Below, piece by piece: positions 43,946 through 54,045 of a DNA stretch of 64,000 nt (within the stretch, counting starts at the first letter, position 1; every line of letters begins with the position of its first letter). This stretch comes from Blepharisma stoltei. Lineage: Eukaryota > Ciliophora > Heterotrichea > Heterotrichida > Blepharismidae. The stretch covers positions 186,001 through 250,000 of the forward strand of contig CAJZBQ010000016.1 of NCBI GenBank assembly GCA_914767885.1, given 5' to 3'. Made by a program: the position numbers and the translations under genes. The notes under the pieces were generated by a model, which worked only from the letters and a program-made list of their open reading frames with translations, ran no database searches and was not told where the DNA came from.

Positions 43946-44272
43946 ATTTTCTTATAAATTATATGCTAATATCAAGCTAAATACTTGAAAAATAAAGCCA
44001 AAAATTAAAATAAGATAGATTTAAGCATATTGCTTACAGCTCTGAGCCACATCAAGTTTAATTATTTTCCTCTTTGATTTTATAAAATATTAGCGATTCC
44101 TTGTGGATGCATAACAAATTTTTGTTTGCTCATGGGAAAGTTAATGAAATACTTGATTAATATGTTTCCTTTTCCATTTTAGGTAATAATTTCTTAATTA
44201 TCTAATATATGAATTGACTCGAACTAAGAACATATGTAAATTTGTACATTAAATACTAGCTTGCAGATGCAA
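43946..44272. other. Intergenic with a MITE-arm remnant
   Basis: Around 44115-44145 ATAACAAATTTTTGTTTGCTCATGGG recalls the MITE hairpin (AACAAAA...TTTTGTTCGCTCACGG). The rest is plain AT-rich DNA. Confidence 0.4.
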
Positions 44273-45403
44273 TTAGCACTTGCAGCGAAAGTAGCTCTGC
44301 AGCATTTGCTTAATGCCTTCCAAATTGGAATCTTGAGGTATCGCATCACAACGCCTTATTTCTTTCTTTTCCCTGAGTGCTTTTGCAACCGTTTCCTCGG
44401 TTGCAAAAATGCACTTGTCTCTTCATTCTCATCCAGTGTTTTTCAAAGTGTTGCAGACAATTCTTACTCCAGCTACATTAAAAAACACGCAAGCAACTGG
44501 AGTAATTCCTTTAAGTGTTTTAAGGATATCAGTTTTATAAACAGAAGATGTAGAGAAGCAGCAGACATTCCGGACTGATATATACCTGTTCATATAAATA
44601 GAAATTCTTTATAGTTAGATTTTGCTATATAATAAAATTGTCATTGCCTATTTACTATAAATAATTATATCAAATTCTTTTAGTTGTCTGATAGGCGTCA
44701 CTTTCTGACGATAGCCACTGAGAAAAATAATTTGACTTCCTATCAAATCTGTATCATTTCTTAAAGTATCAATCAGCTCAGGAAGCCCTTTTTTGACAGT
44801 AACTTCAGGGATTTTGGACAGAATATCCAAGCAAACGTTAGCAGTACTTTCTCTTAGGGCATACCACTTCAAATGCCTTACATTGATTCCAGTCCTCCCA
44901 AGTGCAAGCACAGATCGGTGGCTTGGGAAGACGATTGCCTTTACTTTTTGAATATTTTCAAAAGCTTTTTTTACATTTCCTTCGTGTTTTTCGTAATTTG
45001 TCTCTAACCCTACCTTTAAATTGGAACAAAAAAGTGTAAAATTTCCTTTTTTGGACCCCTTAATATTGGGAAAATTTTTAATTTTATAATTAATTTATAA
45101 TTATCTCTGATACCCAATTTAATGTCGCTAAAACCGAAATTAACTTCTAGCTTGTTTTATTTTAAAGGGAGAAGTGATGCAGAATACTATTTAAAACAAA
45201 TAGCACTGTAAATTTATAAAATTTCTAAATTTTTTAAAAATACTTAAAAATCACTTTGAATTGGAACAGATATTTTGTTTCAAATTTAAACAGATGAGTA
45301 AGACTGGAACGCATAGCACCTGCAGTCCTATTTTCCTCAATGATGAAGAAATTTCTTCAGGTAAGTTGGGGTTACTGAAGAAAAGAATAGGATCAATGTT
45401 CAT
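44273..45403 (-). CDS. UROS: Uroporphyrinogen-III synthase
   Basis: Exons 45403-45299, 45004-44653 and 44550-44273 give 244 codons, the usual family size. The N-terminal half has SNPNLPEEISSSLRKIGLQ and AIVFPSHRSVLAL; the hinge has QIIFLSGYRQKVTPIRQLKEFDIIIY, matching the (F)xxGxxRxxxLPxxL...xxVY block; the C-terminal half has ACVFFNVAGVRIV, KCIFATEETVAKALRE and a terminal LQSYFRCKC. The enzyme closes and inverts ring D of hydroxymethylbilane in haem synthesis. Overall similarity is modest, as is normal for this fast-evolving family, but motif order is right. Trp in GWEWRDK comes from two TGAs. Confidence 0.82.
44551..44652. other. Short IES (about 102 bp) in UROS
   Basis: TAs are at 44551 and 44653 (alternative right TA at 44656 also keeps frame). 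Excision joins ATT TAT AGT to ACA TCT TCT in the hinge region. Confidence 0.7.
45005..45298 (+). mobile_element. Second-family MITE IES (294 bp) in UROS
   Basis: TAs are at 45005 and 45299. Left arm TTTAAATTGGAACAAAA; right complement GTTTCAAATTTAAA then GATGAG; a further TTGAATTGGAACA copy near 45257. Excision joins GTC TTA to GAG ACA. Confidence 0.85.
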
Positions 45404-45605
45404 TATTTTGAATTTTATATACAATTACTATATTTCCCTTTTCAATGTCCTTTTGAAAATTATCTCTATTTTAAATACAATTTTTTAAAACAATTTTTAC
45501 TAATTAATCAAACCTTGGGACCTGAATTGGGATATAAATAGTTTCCATAATAGGTAAAATGCTCTCCAATAATAAAAAGGGATTTATAATAGAAATCATT
45601 GATAA

Positions 45606-47043
45606 ATGAAAAATAGAAGCAATAAAATTATATCAAGAGATCCTGTAAGTAACAAATATTATGAAGATTCCAATAATTTCGTAAATATTGAAAAATTCAT
45701 CAGGTGTGAGGCAGATTCCCTTATTTTACCTGAATACCAAGCAGAAGAGCCAAAGCATCGGCCATCTCTTTCTTTCAATCATAATGACTTTTCAAAGATA
45801 AAGCCAGTTCATAAACGAACTGTAAGTGAAGTCCTCCCACATCCACCAGAAACTGAGATTATCACCAATAAAACCCCACCAAAATCCAACTACCACGAAA
45901 AGAGACTAACCCCTAATTCACTTGCAAAATACCTCAATCAGACAGGCCTGCCTATCCTAAAAGAAAGAAATGAGTCTTCATCTTCAGACAGCATGTCAGA
46001 AGATGAAAAAAACATCAGAAATATCATTTCAGAAAGAAAATCCTGAAATCTTCCCACCAATGAGGCAGAAATTCAAGAGCAAGATCCTCGAAACGAAATA
46101 ACTTCAATGCATGAAAATTTGGTAAAAAAAATCGAGATTACAAGAATGGACATAAAGAAAAAATTATTAATGATTTTTGGAGAAAAAGATAATGGATTAC
46201 CTTTAAGAGATGCAAGACTGACAGAGAGATCAGATGACGGAGTTAGGGAGTCTTTGAATACAAATACAACGCAAACTGGCCCTGGAAGCTCGATAGCTTT
46301 TACTGAAATGGCTGTTGAACAGAGTGAAAATGCTAAATTTGACCCATTTAGGTCTCAAGATAGCTTTCAAGGAAATGTTGAAAAAATCAAGCTGGCTTTA
46401 ACTAAAAATTTTTTTACAAAACCTCATCAAATTGCTACAAGGCAAGGGATTTTCGACCTTATAGAGAGATCAGGAAAAAAGATATGTGTGCTGGTTTTTA
46501 ATAGGCGAAATGATTTACTGGGGATTTATTATAAAGATGACAGCACAAATTATTTGCATAGAATCTCAGGAGTGAATGGGTGGTCAAGCCTAGATCCAAA
46601 CCCCCACCCATACACTTCAATGCCAAACTACCATATGTAGAGCTATAAGCCAGGTAGACTTAGCAAATTTTGACCAGAGGGGTGGGATCCATTAGGGGTG
46701 GGGGTTGGGATCTGTGCTTGGCCAAATGGGTCGAAATATTTAATACCTCCAGGAGACATTGTCTCTTATTTTTTATTTGATCCTGTAAATAACTGTTTCA
46801 CCCCTGGGAGTTTGATATCATACGACGCGGTGAGTCTAGTCCCATAAATGTTCGGGTGCAGGTCAAATGACATTGCCTTTTTGATAGTGTCCATTTCACC
46901 GAAAAAATTTTGGCTGAAAATTGGTTAAATTTTTGATAGTGAGATATTTGACCGAAAAAAAAATTTTGACCAAATGTATTTCGATGAAATGTACTCTGTC
47001 AAAAATCCACTGTCATTTGGCATGAAGCCAAATGTTCATGTAA
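45606..47043 (+). CDS. Disordered-plus-globular protein (363 aa), unknown
   Basis: Exons 45606-46590 and 46741-46844 plus a stop codon completed at 47041-47043. The first 200 residues are polar and disordered (PEYQAEEPKHRPSLSF, one TGA Trp at ERKSWNL). Residues about 255-360 look folded: RQGIFDLIERSGKKICVLVF, LLGIYYKDD, LHRISGVNGW, IPPGDIVSYFLFDPVNN. Two IESs interrupt it; the second falls exactly at the stop codon, so TAA results whether or not it is removed. No family recognised. Confidence 0.68.
46591..46740. other. IES (150 bp) with inverted-repeat ends
   Basis: TAs are at 46591 and 46741. Inverted pair GATCCAAACCCCCACCC (46593-46609) and GGGTGGGGGTTGGGATC (46695-46711). Excision joins AGC CTA to ATA CCT CCA. 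The right TA could also be at 46744. Confidence 0.65.
46845..47040. mobile_element. 196-bp palindromic IES (third family), copy 2
   Basis: TAs are at 46845 and 47041; same length as the copy at 10692-10887 but inverted: GGGTGCAGGTCAAATGAC at the left here equals the right end there. Ends in GCCAAATGTTCATG. Confidence 0.82.
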
Positions 47044-47308
47044 AATAACTTAATTCAATTTTCCAAGCATTAACTTATACTTATACTTCTGCTTATCAAA
47101 TTCAAATGACTATAAAAATAGCAATTTTCTTTCTATTTCGCAAGCGTCAGTAAAACCATATTTCAATTAGAATAAATTTTTACTTTTAAAAACAATGAAC
47201 GAGCTTATATAAAAATACTGACTCTATTTGAATATTATTATCTCTAATAAATTTGCAAGTAAAATACTTGCATATGATTACCTCTTTAAATTGCAATAAA
47301 TTAAATAT

Positions 47309-47818
47309 ATGCATAATTCAGGAAAGCCTCCTTCAAACCTAACTAAAAGACTCTCTCCCAAGCCTTCTCACAATTTAGATGTTTTCGATAGATTGCACTC
47401 ACAGACTTCAAAAACCATAAAATCTAACAATTCCAACGAAAAATCTGGCTCAATGCATGTAAAAAGGTCATCAGCTCCAATAATCAGCTCTTATCAGATT
47501 TATGATGAGAAATTGTCTTTAAAAATCGACACTCACGTTATGCCAGCCAAGAATTGAACTTCCAGGATAGCATCTACATACACACCGAACAGATCTCCTT
47601 TAATCAAAGATGATATAGGAATGAGAACGACACCGAAATTTCATTTGAATTTACAAACTGGCCATTGCTTTGAACTGCAATCAGCTGAAAATCATACGCC
47701 TCTTGCGAGAACTGTAACTATAGGCTGCGCTGGAGAAAGGATCAATTATGAACATAATCCATTAATAACGCCACGAAAGAAGAAACCTGATATATATCTA
47801 ATTAATGATTTTTGTTAG
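47309..47818 (+). CDS. Basic disordered protein (169 aa), unknown
   Basis: One frame through a TGA (AKNWTSRI). Rich in Ser/Thr/Pro/Lys (SGKPPSNLTKRLSPKPSHN; TYTPNRSPLIKDD) with a short C-terminal ITPRKKKPDIYLINDFC. Similar in character to the other small basic proteins here, with no detectable shared motif. Confidence 0.62.
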
Positions 47819-48578
47819 TATAGCAAACCTAGTAAGTAAAATCTTAAGCGAAATCCAAAGAAATTCTGATGGATTCTCATATTGTTTGAAAAGTGATATT
47901 TTACTGGAAATTTTTTAAAATTATCTGTTGAATTTGTTGCAGGATAAATAATAAGAATTTTAATAACGAAAATTTAGGCATTAAAGTTTTCAGTATATAT
48001 AATTTGCTAATTAATTAATCTAGCTTTATTTAAGAAGAATGTACTCATTTAATACTGTCTATTCAGGCAAAATAGCAATATACCATTAATTGAAAATTTT
48101 CTTATTAACTTATTTATATTTAATAAAATTTATTCGTTTTTTATTAAAATTTTACTTACTACTCCCCCCCCTCCGTGAGTGAACAAAACCATTAGAAAAA
48201 TCGCTATTTTTTGCCCAAAAACCCACCCTCCGTGAGTGAACAAAAATTTTATTAATAGAAAAATTTTTTATGGAAAAAAAATTTGATATATAAATGATAA
48301 TTAGTATAATGAAATCTAGAGCTAATTCTGTTTAATTTTAAACGAATTGCTTTTTAAAACATAAATTTTATAAATTAAATTAATATTTGCTTTCCAATTT
48401 TTGTGAATTAGGATTTTTTTAAATTTCGAAAAAATATTTTTTATAAAATTTATATATAAATTTTTTTTAAAAAAAAAAAATTAACCCCTCCGTGAGTGAA
48501 CAAAATTTTTTTTGTTCACTCACGGAGGGGGGGGAGTTATGAAAATATATCCATTTTCATAAGAAATAATTGTGAAAT
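47819..48578. other. Intergenic, AT-rich, ending in a full-length MITE
   Basis: Nothing is seen in 47819-48159. A complete MITE occupies 48160-48537, leaving 41 bp before the kinase start codon. Confidence 0.65.
48160..48537 (-). mobile_element. Full-length MITE (378 bp) just upstream of a kinase gene
   Basis: TAs are at 48160 and 48538. Reverse orientation, GTGAGTGAAC subtype at all positions. It ends 41 bp before the ATG, so in the germline it separates the gene from its upstream DNA. Confidence 0.95.
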
Positions 48579-49883
48579 ATGGAGTCTGATAAGAGCTGAG
48601 TAGACAAGTATAAAGTCCTTAAAACTTTAGGCAGAGGTGCAACCTCTAAAGTTAAACTCGTCCAAAACACAGAAACTGGTGAGATGCTGGCTTTAAAGGT
48701 TATTCGACCTGATAGGCTTTCCAGCATGGAAACAGAGCTTGATGTTCTTCAAAATGTTTCTAATCACCCCAACATTATCAAACTACTAGACTATTCTAAA
48801 TCTGCTGTTTATCACAAAAAGCAAGAGAGAACCAAATTCGTTTCTTATATCGCTTTAGAATTAGCTAAAAACGGAGAAATCTTTGATTTTGTGTTTAAAT
48901 TAGGTGCATTTCCTGAACCTATTTCTAGATTTTATTTCAAGTGTTTGCTTTCGGCTGTTGAAGCATTACATAGTGCAGGGGTGGTTCATAGAGACCTTAA
49001 ACCTGAAAATATTTTTTTGACTGAAAATTTTGAGCTAAAACTTTCAGATTTTGGATATGCTGGACCTACAAGTGGGAGAGATGGATCAGGGCAGCTTAAT
49101 ACGTTCAAAGGCACGAGACCATATATGGCTCCAGAAATACTGGAAAGAAAGCCATATCGAGGAATCTCAACTGACTTATTTTCGTGTGGGATTATTTTAT
49201 TTATTTTTATGCTTGGGAGGCCTCCATTTGCTAGGGCTGAAAGACAAAACCCTCACTTTGTCCACATTTTCATGAAAAACTGAGAAAGGTTCTGGAAAGT
49301 TCATAAAAGTCCGCCTGGGACTCCTGAAATTTCTGAAGAATTTCAAAATTTTATTCAAAAAATGTTGTGCTACGACCCAGAAGAAAGAATGAGCTCAGAA
49401 GAAATCAAAAATCATCAATGGTTCCAAGGCCCAACAGCCACATTAGAAGAAGCCAAAGCATTTTTAACCCCCGCAGTCCAAAGTACAGAATCTCCAGAAT
49501 TATCATCTGAAGGAGAATCTTCATTAGGATATAGATCAATTAGTGACCCAGAAACAAATTTATTGAGACAGACAAGTAGGAGAGTAGTAAATATTGACCA
49601 AAGTCTATTAAAGACCACAAAATTCTTTTCAAATATACACCCTGATGACTTGTTCCAAGCGATTAAATACTTTTTTGAGCTGAAAAATGGGAATGTGAAA
49701 ATTGATCCGATTAATTATGAAATGAAGGCTAGGTTTATATACAATGAGCAAGCTATAGAAGTTAATGTGTTTATGACGTTGCAAAATGAAAAACTGCTTG
49801 TAGGTCTCTCAAAAATCTCAGGGTATCATTGGGATTACTATGATGTATATAGGGAACTGCTGCAAGAGGTAGCAAAGCTGTAA
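48579..49883 (+). CDS. CAMK/AMPK-like Ser/Thr protein kinase, catalytically complete
   Basis: A 434-codon gene in one frame; Trp at DKSWVDKY and KNWERFW are TGA. Kinase domain residues about 10-275: GRGATSKVKLV Gly loop, LALKVI Lys, VVHRDLKPEN loop, LSDFGYA, TRPYMAPEIL, SCGIILFIFMLGRPPF. The C-terminal 100 residues (FFSNIHPDDLFQAIKYFFEL ... GYHWDYYDVYRELLQEVAKL) have the look of a KA1-like regulatory domain. No intron or IES inside; a MITE lies just upstream. Confidence 0.9.
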
Positions 49884-50245
49884 TAGAGCAAATTAAATCC
49901 AGCTTTTTCTTTGGATTAACCACTATTAGTAAATTCTATAATTTAAAAAATAGCTAAAAATTATTAAAATAAGTAAATCTAGACTGTCAAAGTGATTAAA
50001 ATAGATTTTTTCTGATAAGCATTTAGAATTTGCCAACAAATAACCTACAGCTTACTTTAATTTTCGAGCCATAAAATGAGGAGAAAATTAAATTAGCTTG
50101 GCTTAGGGAAAAAATATAGCTCTAAGCTTACAGTTATAAGAAGAAACAGCAATATTGAGCCTAAATTTTTAACGCTAAAGTAAAAAATCGTGATATTTAT
50201 TATATAAAAGCTGAAATATATCAGCTAAAATTATTCTGCATAAAT
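49884..50245. other. Intergenic, nothing seen
   Basis: AT-rich DNA of about 360 bp with no structure recognised. Confidence 0.6.
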
Positions 50246-50821
50246 ATGAAATCTAGTATCGCGCAAATAGCATCTATTTATGGGCCAGTTGTCAAAAAAC
50301 AACGACAAAAGCCTACATACCAAATAAATAAGTCCATCCCGAAAAACGATAACTCGGTCTCAAACATAAGTTTGATACAGAAGAAGCCCATAGTAATTAA
50401 AAAAGAAAATTCTCTAAGAACTCTCTCAGTTATAAAAAGAAGAGATTCTCATTTCAACCTAAGAAGAGATTCCAGATCAGTTGAACCGCTACCACTCATA
50501 AAATCAGTGACCCCACTTCCAAGCAAGCAGCAGAAGCTTTTTTCTGTTGACAGCTCCTTAGATGAAGAATTCAAAAGGCTTGATGGGCTTATACTAAAAA
50601 ACCATTCAGCCAGAAATGATTTATTACTGATTCAAAAACGAATTTTAAGTCTAGGGGTCAACAAATTAATAAAGGATCGAAAATTTTGCGATGGTAATGA
50701 AAATATCAGTTTCGAAAGAATTGATGAGTCTTTAAGAGATCCATGTGTTTTAAAAGTACCAAATTTGGAGCACAGAAGCTCAGAAGTGAAGCTTAAATTG
50801 CCTAGTCTTTGCTCGCTATAA
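50246..50821 (+). CDS. Basic Ser/Arg-rich protein (191 aa), unknown
   Basis: An intact ATG-to-TAA frame (MKSSIAQIASIYGPVVKKQR). Basic, with RRDSHFNLRRDSRS and a helical middle (LDEEFKRLDGLILKNHSARN). No domain recognised. Converges with the SEL1L-like gene, 57 bp away. Confidence 0.65.
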   Translation: MKSSIAQIASIYGPVVKKQRQKPTYQINKSIPKNDNSVSNISLIQKKPIVIKKENSLRTLSVIKRRDSHFNLRRDSRSVEPLPLIKSVTPLPSKQQKLFSVDSSLDEEFKRLDGLILKNHSARNDLLLIQKRILSLGVNKLIKDRKFCDGNENISFERIDESLRDPCVLKVPNLEHRSSEVKLKLPSLCSL

Positions 50822-50878
50822 ATGCTTATATCAGAAAATCAAGCAGCTTTATACCATAATGTAATTATTTAAAGATTA

Positions 50879-52732
50879 TCAAACTGTATTAACTAATGGA
50901 AGATTTTGTACAAATCTCTTTAACTTCATATAATAAAGTGCAAAATATGCAGGAAACATATCAGCATGATCATATATTTCTGCTCGTGATTTATAAATAA
51001 TATTCTCATAGTCACTCTCAGCTTTCTCCAAGCTGATCGAAGTCCCTATTCCAAACTGTCTCATATACGCTATATTAAACGCTGCAGCACCTATATCATC
51101 TTCAGCATTCAAATACAGCGTATAAGCACTTTCAAAATATTCTTTATCAAATGCAATATTCCCCAGCTTATAATATGCATAACTAGACTGGCTTGATATT
51201 GCTGCTAAACTATAATAACTAGCTGCACAATACATTTTAGGATCTCTGCAACGAAATGGTGATAAACCTGATTCCCACATATAAGCTAAGTTAATAATAG
51301 CATTTTCGAATCCTATTGCCCCTGCAAGCATATAATTCAGATACGCGCCTAAATAATCCCCATTCCTAAAAAATGAATAAGCTCTTTTCCCATAATGTGC
51401 TAGTTTCCCTTTATTTATGACTCTTATATAAAGATCAATTGCGTCTTCACATGAAGAGTTTACGCCTAGCCCTTGATATATCATATAAGCTTTATTAAAT
51501 AGCGCTGGAGTGTGGCCTAGCTCTGCTGCTGTGTCAAATAGCTTGTAAGCTTTTGCAAGGCTTTTTGGTACTCCTGTTCCATGAAGGTAAGCAATTCCAA
51601 GGTTGCTCATAGACTCCTTGCTTCCCATTTCTGCAGCCTTTTCCATGTATTTTATAGCTTTTTCGATATCTTGAGGAATTCCAGCACCATTAAAATAGAT
51701 ATATCCTAGGAGGTTGTAGGCTTGGACTGAACCATATGACTTGGCTTCTTCTAAGTATTCTAGTGCTAATGTTGTATTTTTTTCAGTTCCGATTCCTTGG
51801 ATGTGTAATAGTCCTAAATTTTCTAAAGCCCTAACGTTTCCATTTTCTGCAGCGATTTCATAGTATCGCATTGCTTGGTCTGGGTTTCTTTCGACCCCAG
51901 CTTCTTGGTTGCCAAATAAATAGTTCTCAGCTAGATGCATTGCTCCGTCACCTCCTGTATGCTCTGCTTGCATTGTGGCTAGGTTTAAGATTTTTTCTGC
52001 TTCATGATCGTCATAGCTTTCGTTAATTTCTTCTAATATTACCAAGTCTTGCTCGTCAGTCCCAACCTTAGCAATATATTTCATGGTATCTTCAGCTACA
52101 CTGTAAGCGTAAATTGCATATTCATTACAATCTAATGGGCAAGCTTCAGAAACAAAAGGGACCTGAATGAACTCTACTTGAGAAATATTTACGACTAAAT
52201 CAATAAATTCCGGGTTTAGATTCCTGCAAGTCTTAAAGGCACTTGCAGAAGCCGCCCTTAGCAGAATTGAGTCGAAATCGCCTGCTTTTTCATAGGTTTC
52301 TTGTACGTTGTGGAAAGTAAAAGAGTATAAGTATTCTTCAAAATCACTGACGATTTTATCTTGCTGGTATAATAAGGATAAATAAAAAAGAGCATCAGTG
52401 TCTCCATAATTTCCAGCCTGAGTAAAATAGCTTATTGCTTTTGGAATATCGTGCTTAAAATGGCCTTGCTCATCAATAAACTCAGAGTTGAAGCTTGGGT
52501 TATCAGGGGATATCGGGAAGCCAAATAAATATAATTCACCTAGCCTGGTTAACGCTTCTACAACTCCTAATTCTAAGGATTTTTCTAGAGTTTGCTTAAG
52601 ATATAAAATATCAAGAGTGTGCGAGTTGTAGTCTTTGATCATCTCCTCAGCTATTTCATATAGATATCTTCCTTCTTCTGATCCATAAGCGGAGAATTTA
52701 AAGATAATCAAATATATCAATAAAAAATTCAT
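50879..52732 (-). CDS. SEL1L/HRD3-like Sel1-repeat protein (ERAD)
   Basis: A 617-codon intact gene. I start it at the ATG at 52730-52732, giving the signal peptide MNFLLIYLIIFKFSAYG. The body is Sel1-like repeats in SEL1L order: ALTRLGELYLFGFPI, DALFYLSLLYQQ, then a run of canonical units (GAMHLAENYLFGNQ; RALENLGLLHIQGIGTEKN; QAYNLLGYIYFNGAGIPQD; SMSNLGIAYLHGTGVPKS; PALFNKAYMIYQGLGV) and a C-terminal set (NIAYMRQFGIGTS). SEL1L/HRD3 anchors the HRD1 ubiquitin ligase and recruits misfolded ER glycoproteins. I see no C-terminal membrane helix, which most family members have. Confidence 0.88.
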   Translation of the reverse strand: MNFLLIYLIIFKFSAYGSEEGRYLYEIAEEMIKDYNSHTLDILYLKQTLEKSLELGVVEALTRLGELYLFGFPISPDNPSFNSEFIDEQGHFKHDIPKAISYFTQAGNYGDTDALFYLSLLYQQDKIVSDFEEYLYSFTFHNVQETYEKAGDFDSILLRAASASAFKTCRNLNPEFIDLVVNISQVEFIQVPFVSEACPLDCNEYAIYAYSVAEDTMKYIAKVGTDEQDLVILEEINESYDDHEAEKILNLATMQAEHTGGDGAMHLAENYLFGNQEAGVERNPDQAMRYYEIAAENGNVRALENLGLLHIQGIGTEKNTTLALEYLEEAKSYGSVQAYNLLGYIYFNGAGIPQDIEKAIKYMEKAAEMGSKESMSNLGIAYLHGTGVPKSLAKAYKLFDTAAELGHTPALFNKAYMIYQGLGVNSSCEDAIDLYIRVINKGKLAHYGKRAYSFFRNGDYLGAYLNYMLAGAIGFENAIINLAYMWESGLSPFRCRDPKMYCAASYYSLAAISSQSSYAYYKLGNIAFDKEYFESAYTLYLNAEDDIGAAAFNIAYMRQFGIGTSISLEKAESDYENIIYKSRAEIYDHADMFPAYFALYYMKLKRFVQNLPLVNTV

Positions 52733-52870
52733 AATTTTATTAAAGTACAAAAAATTAAAATGCCATTATTATTTTTAAATTTTAATAGAAGCAGTTATAA
52801 TTATCAAATTGATAGAAAAAGTTGACATCAGAAAATATATTGATAGTTGATATTATTAATTATATATTAA

Positions 52871-53734
52871 TTAGTAGTCATGATCAGTGTCACCCAATAG
52901 GGTATTGCAATTATTGTCATCAATTGAAGGATTAGTGAAATGCATATAATATGTGTCTTCAACCAAGTATTTTCCACATGCATAACAGAATGCATGAGAG
53001 CCTTGGCAGAAGGTCGAATAGCATACCATAAAATTGCAGCCTTCTGTCCTTTCAACAGCAACACCGCACGTGGGACATCTTTTTCAATATCTTGATCTTA
53101 ATAATGAGTCCATTTGTGTATCCTTATTTTCAGCTGCATATTCTTCACAAGTTTGCATAGGATGAGTCCCTGATTTGCATAAAACACATATCGTTGCCAT
53201 ACATTCAGTGCAAGCAGAGATTGGCTGCTCTGGAATTATATGGGCGTATCCTGGGCAATCAGTTACTGGGCACAAAATGGCTACTCCGGACGCTACTATT
53301 TTATTAACTTTATGCTTCTCAAATAGATACTTATATCGAGAATAAGCTTCTTCTGGAAGAATCTGGAAAATATCGTCAGATATAGGCCGCTTGCAGTCAG
53401 GGCAGGTTGCGAATTCTTCAGATACGTTTCCTGACTCTATGTAATATAAAAGGAGCATATTGACACAATTGTTGCAAAATTGATGAGCGCAATCAAAAGC
53501 AATAATATCTTCTTCGTCATTCATGCAGATTTTACAGTATTTTTTTATAATTGGAGCCTTCTCTGGCTCTTTATTTTCATTTGAAGTAATAAGTGGGGCT
53601 ACTGTGATTTCTGTGTCCGGCTGTTTTTCTTTAGCGTCCTCAATTGCTGGATTTTGAATGGCAACAGTATGGATTTTAAGTAATTCGGCAAATATTTCAG
53701 CATCAACGCTGGGTCTTCTTCTTTGAATTTCCAT
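52871..53734 (-). CDS. RBR (RING-between-RING) E3 ubiquitin ligase
   Basis: 287 codons, continuous through one TGA (RSRYWKRC). RING1 at residues about 67-125 (CKICMND, CAHQFCNNC, CPDC), IBR at about 155-195 (CPVTDCPG, CTECMATICVLCKSGTH), RING2 at about 220-265 (CPTCGVAVERTEGC...CYACG). The Cys after EG in TEGCNFMVC is at the position of the catalytic thioester Cys, so it is probably active. Transcribed parallel to the SEL1L-like gene, 138 bp upstream of it; a functional link in ER quality control is conjecture. Confidence 0.9.
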
Positions 53735-54045
53735 TTATCAGATTACCTCAGATCAAGTGTGCCAATAATAAGGGTTAAATGGCCAATAGAAAATAGAGAA
53801 TTTAAATAATACTGATTTGAATAAACTCATAGCAAATGCACGTTTAATCAAATTTTTATGATGATCACCATAAAACTCAATAAAACATTATCAAATTGCA
53901 ATATAGAAATAGAATAATCATATGAGCTTGATTAATTTTCAAAAAACAGTATATTTTTTATGGCGGTATCTTCAAAGGTGTTTATATTGCTTGAATCCAT
54001 TTTTATGAATATTTATTGAAAAAATAATCAAAGAATTTTAAATTA
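53735..54045. other. Divergent intergenic, nothing seen
   Basis: About 310 bp of AT-rich DNA between the RBR gene and the pseudokinase gene; presumably both promoters. No motif I can name. Confidence 0.55.

Noticed and set aside
44261-44578. 105-codon plus-strand frame
   Set aside because: The opposite strand in the same place encodes the C-terminal half of uroporphyrinogen-III synthase in motif order, which is the better explanation.
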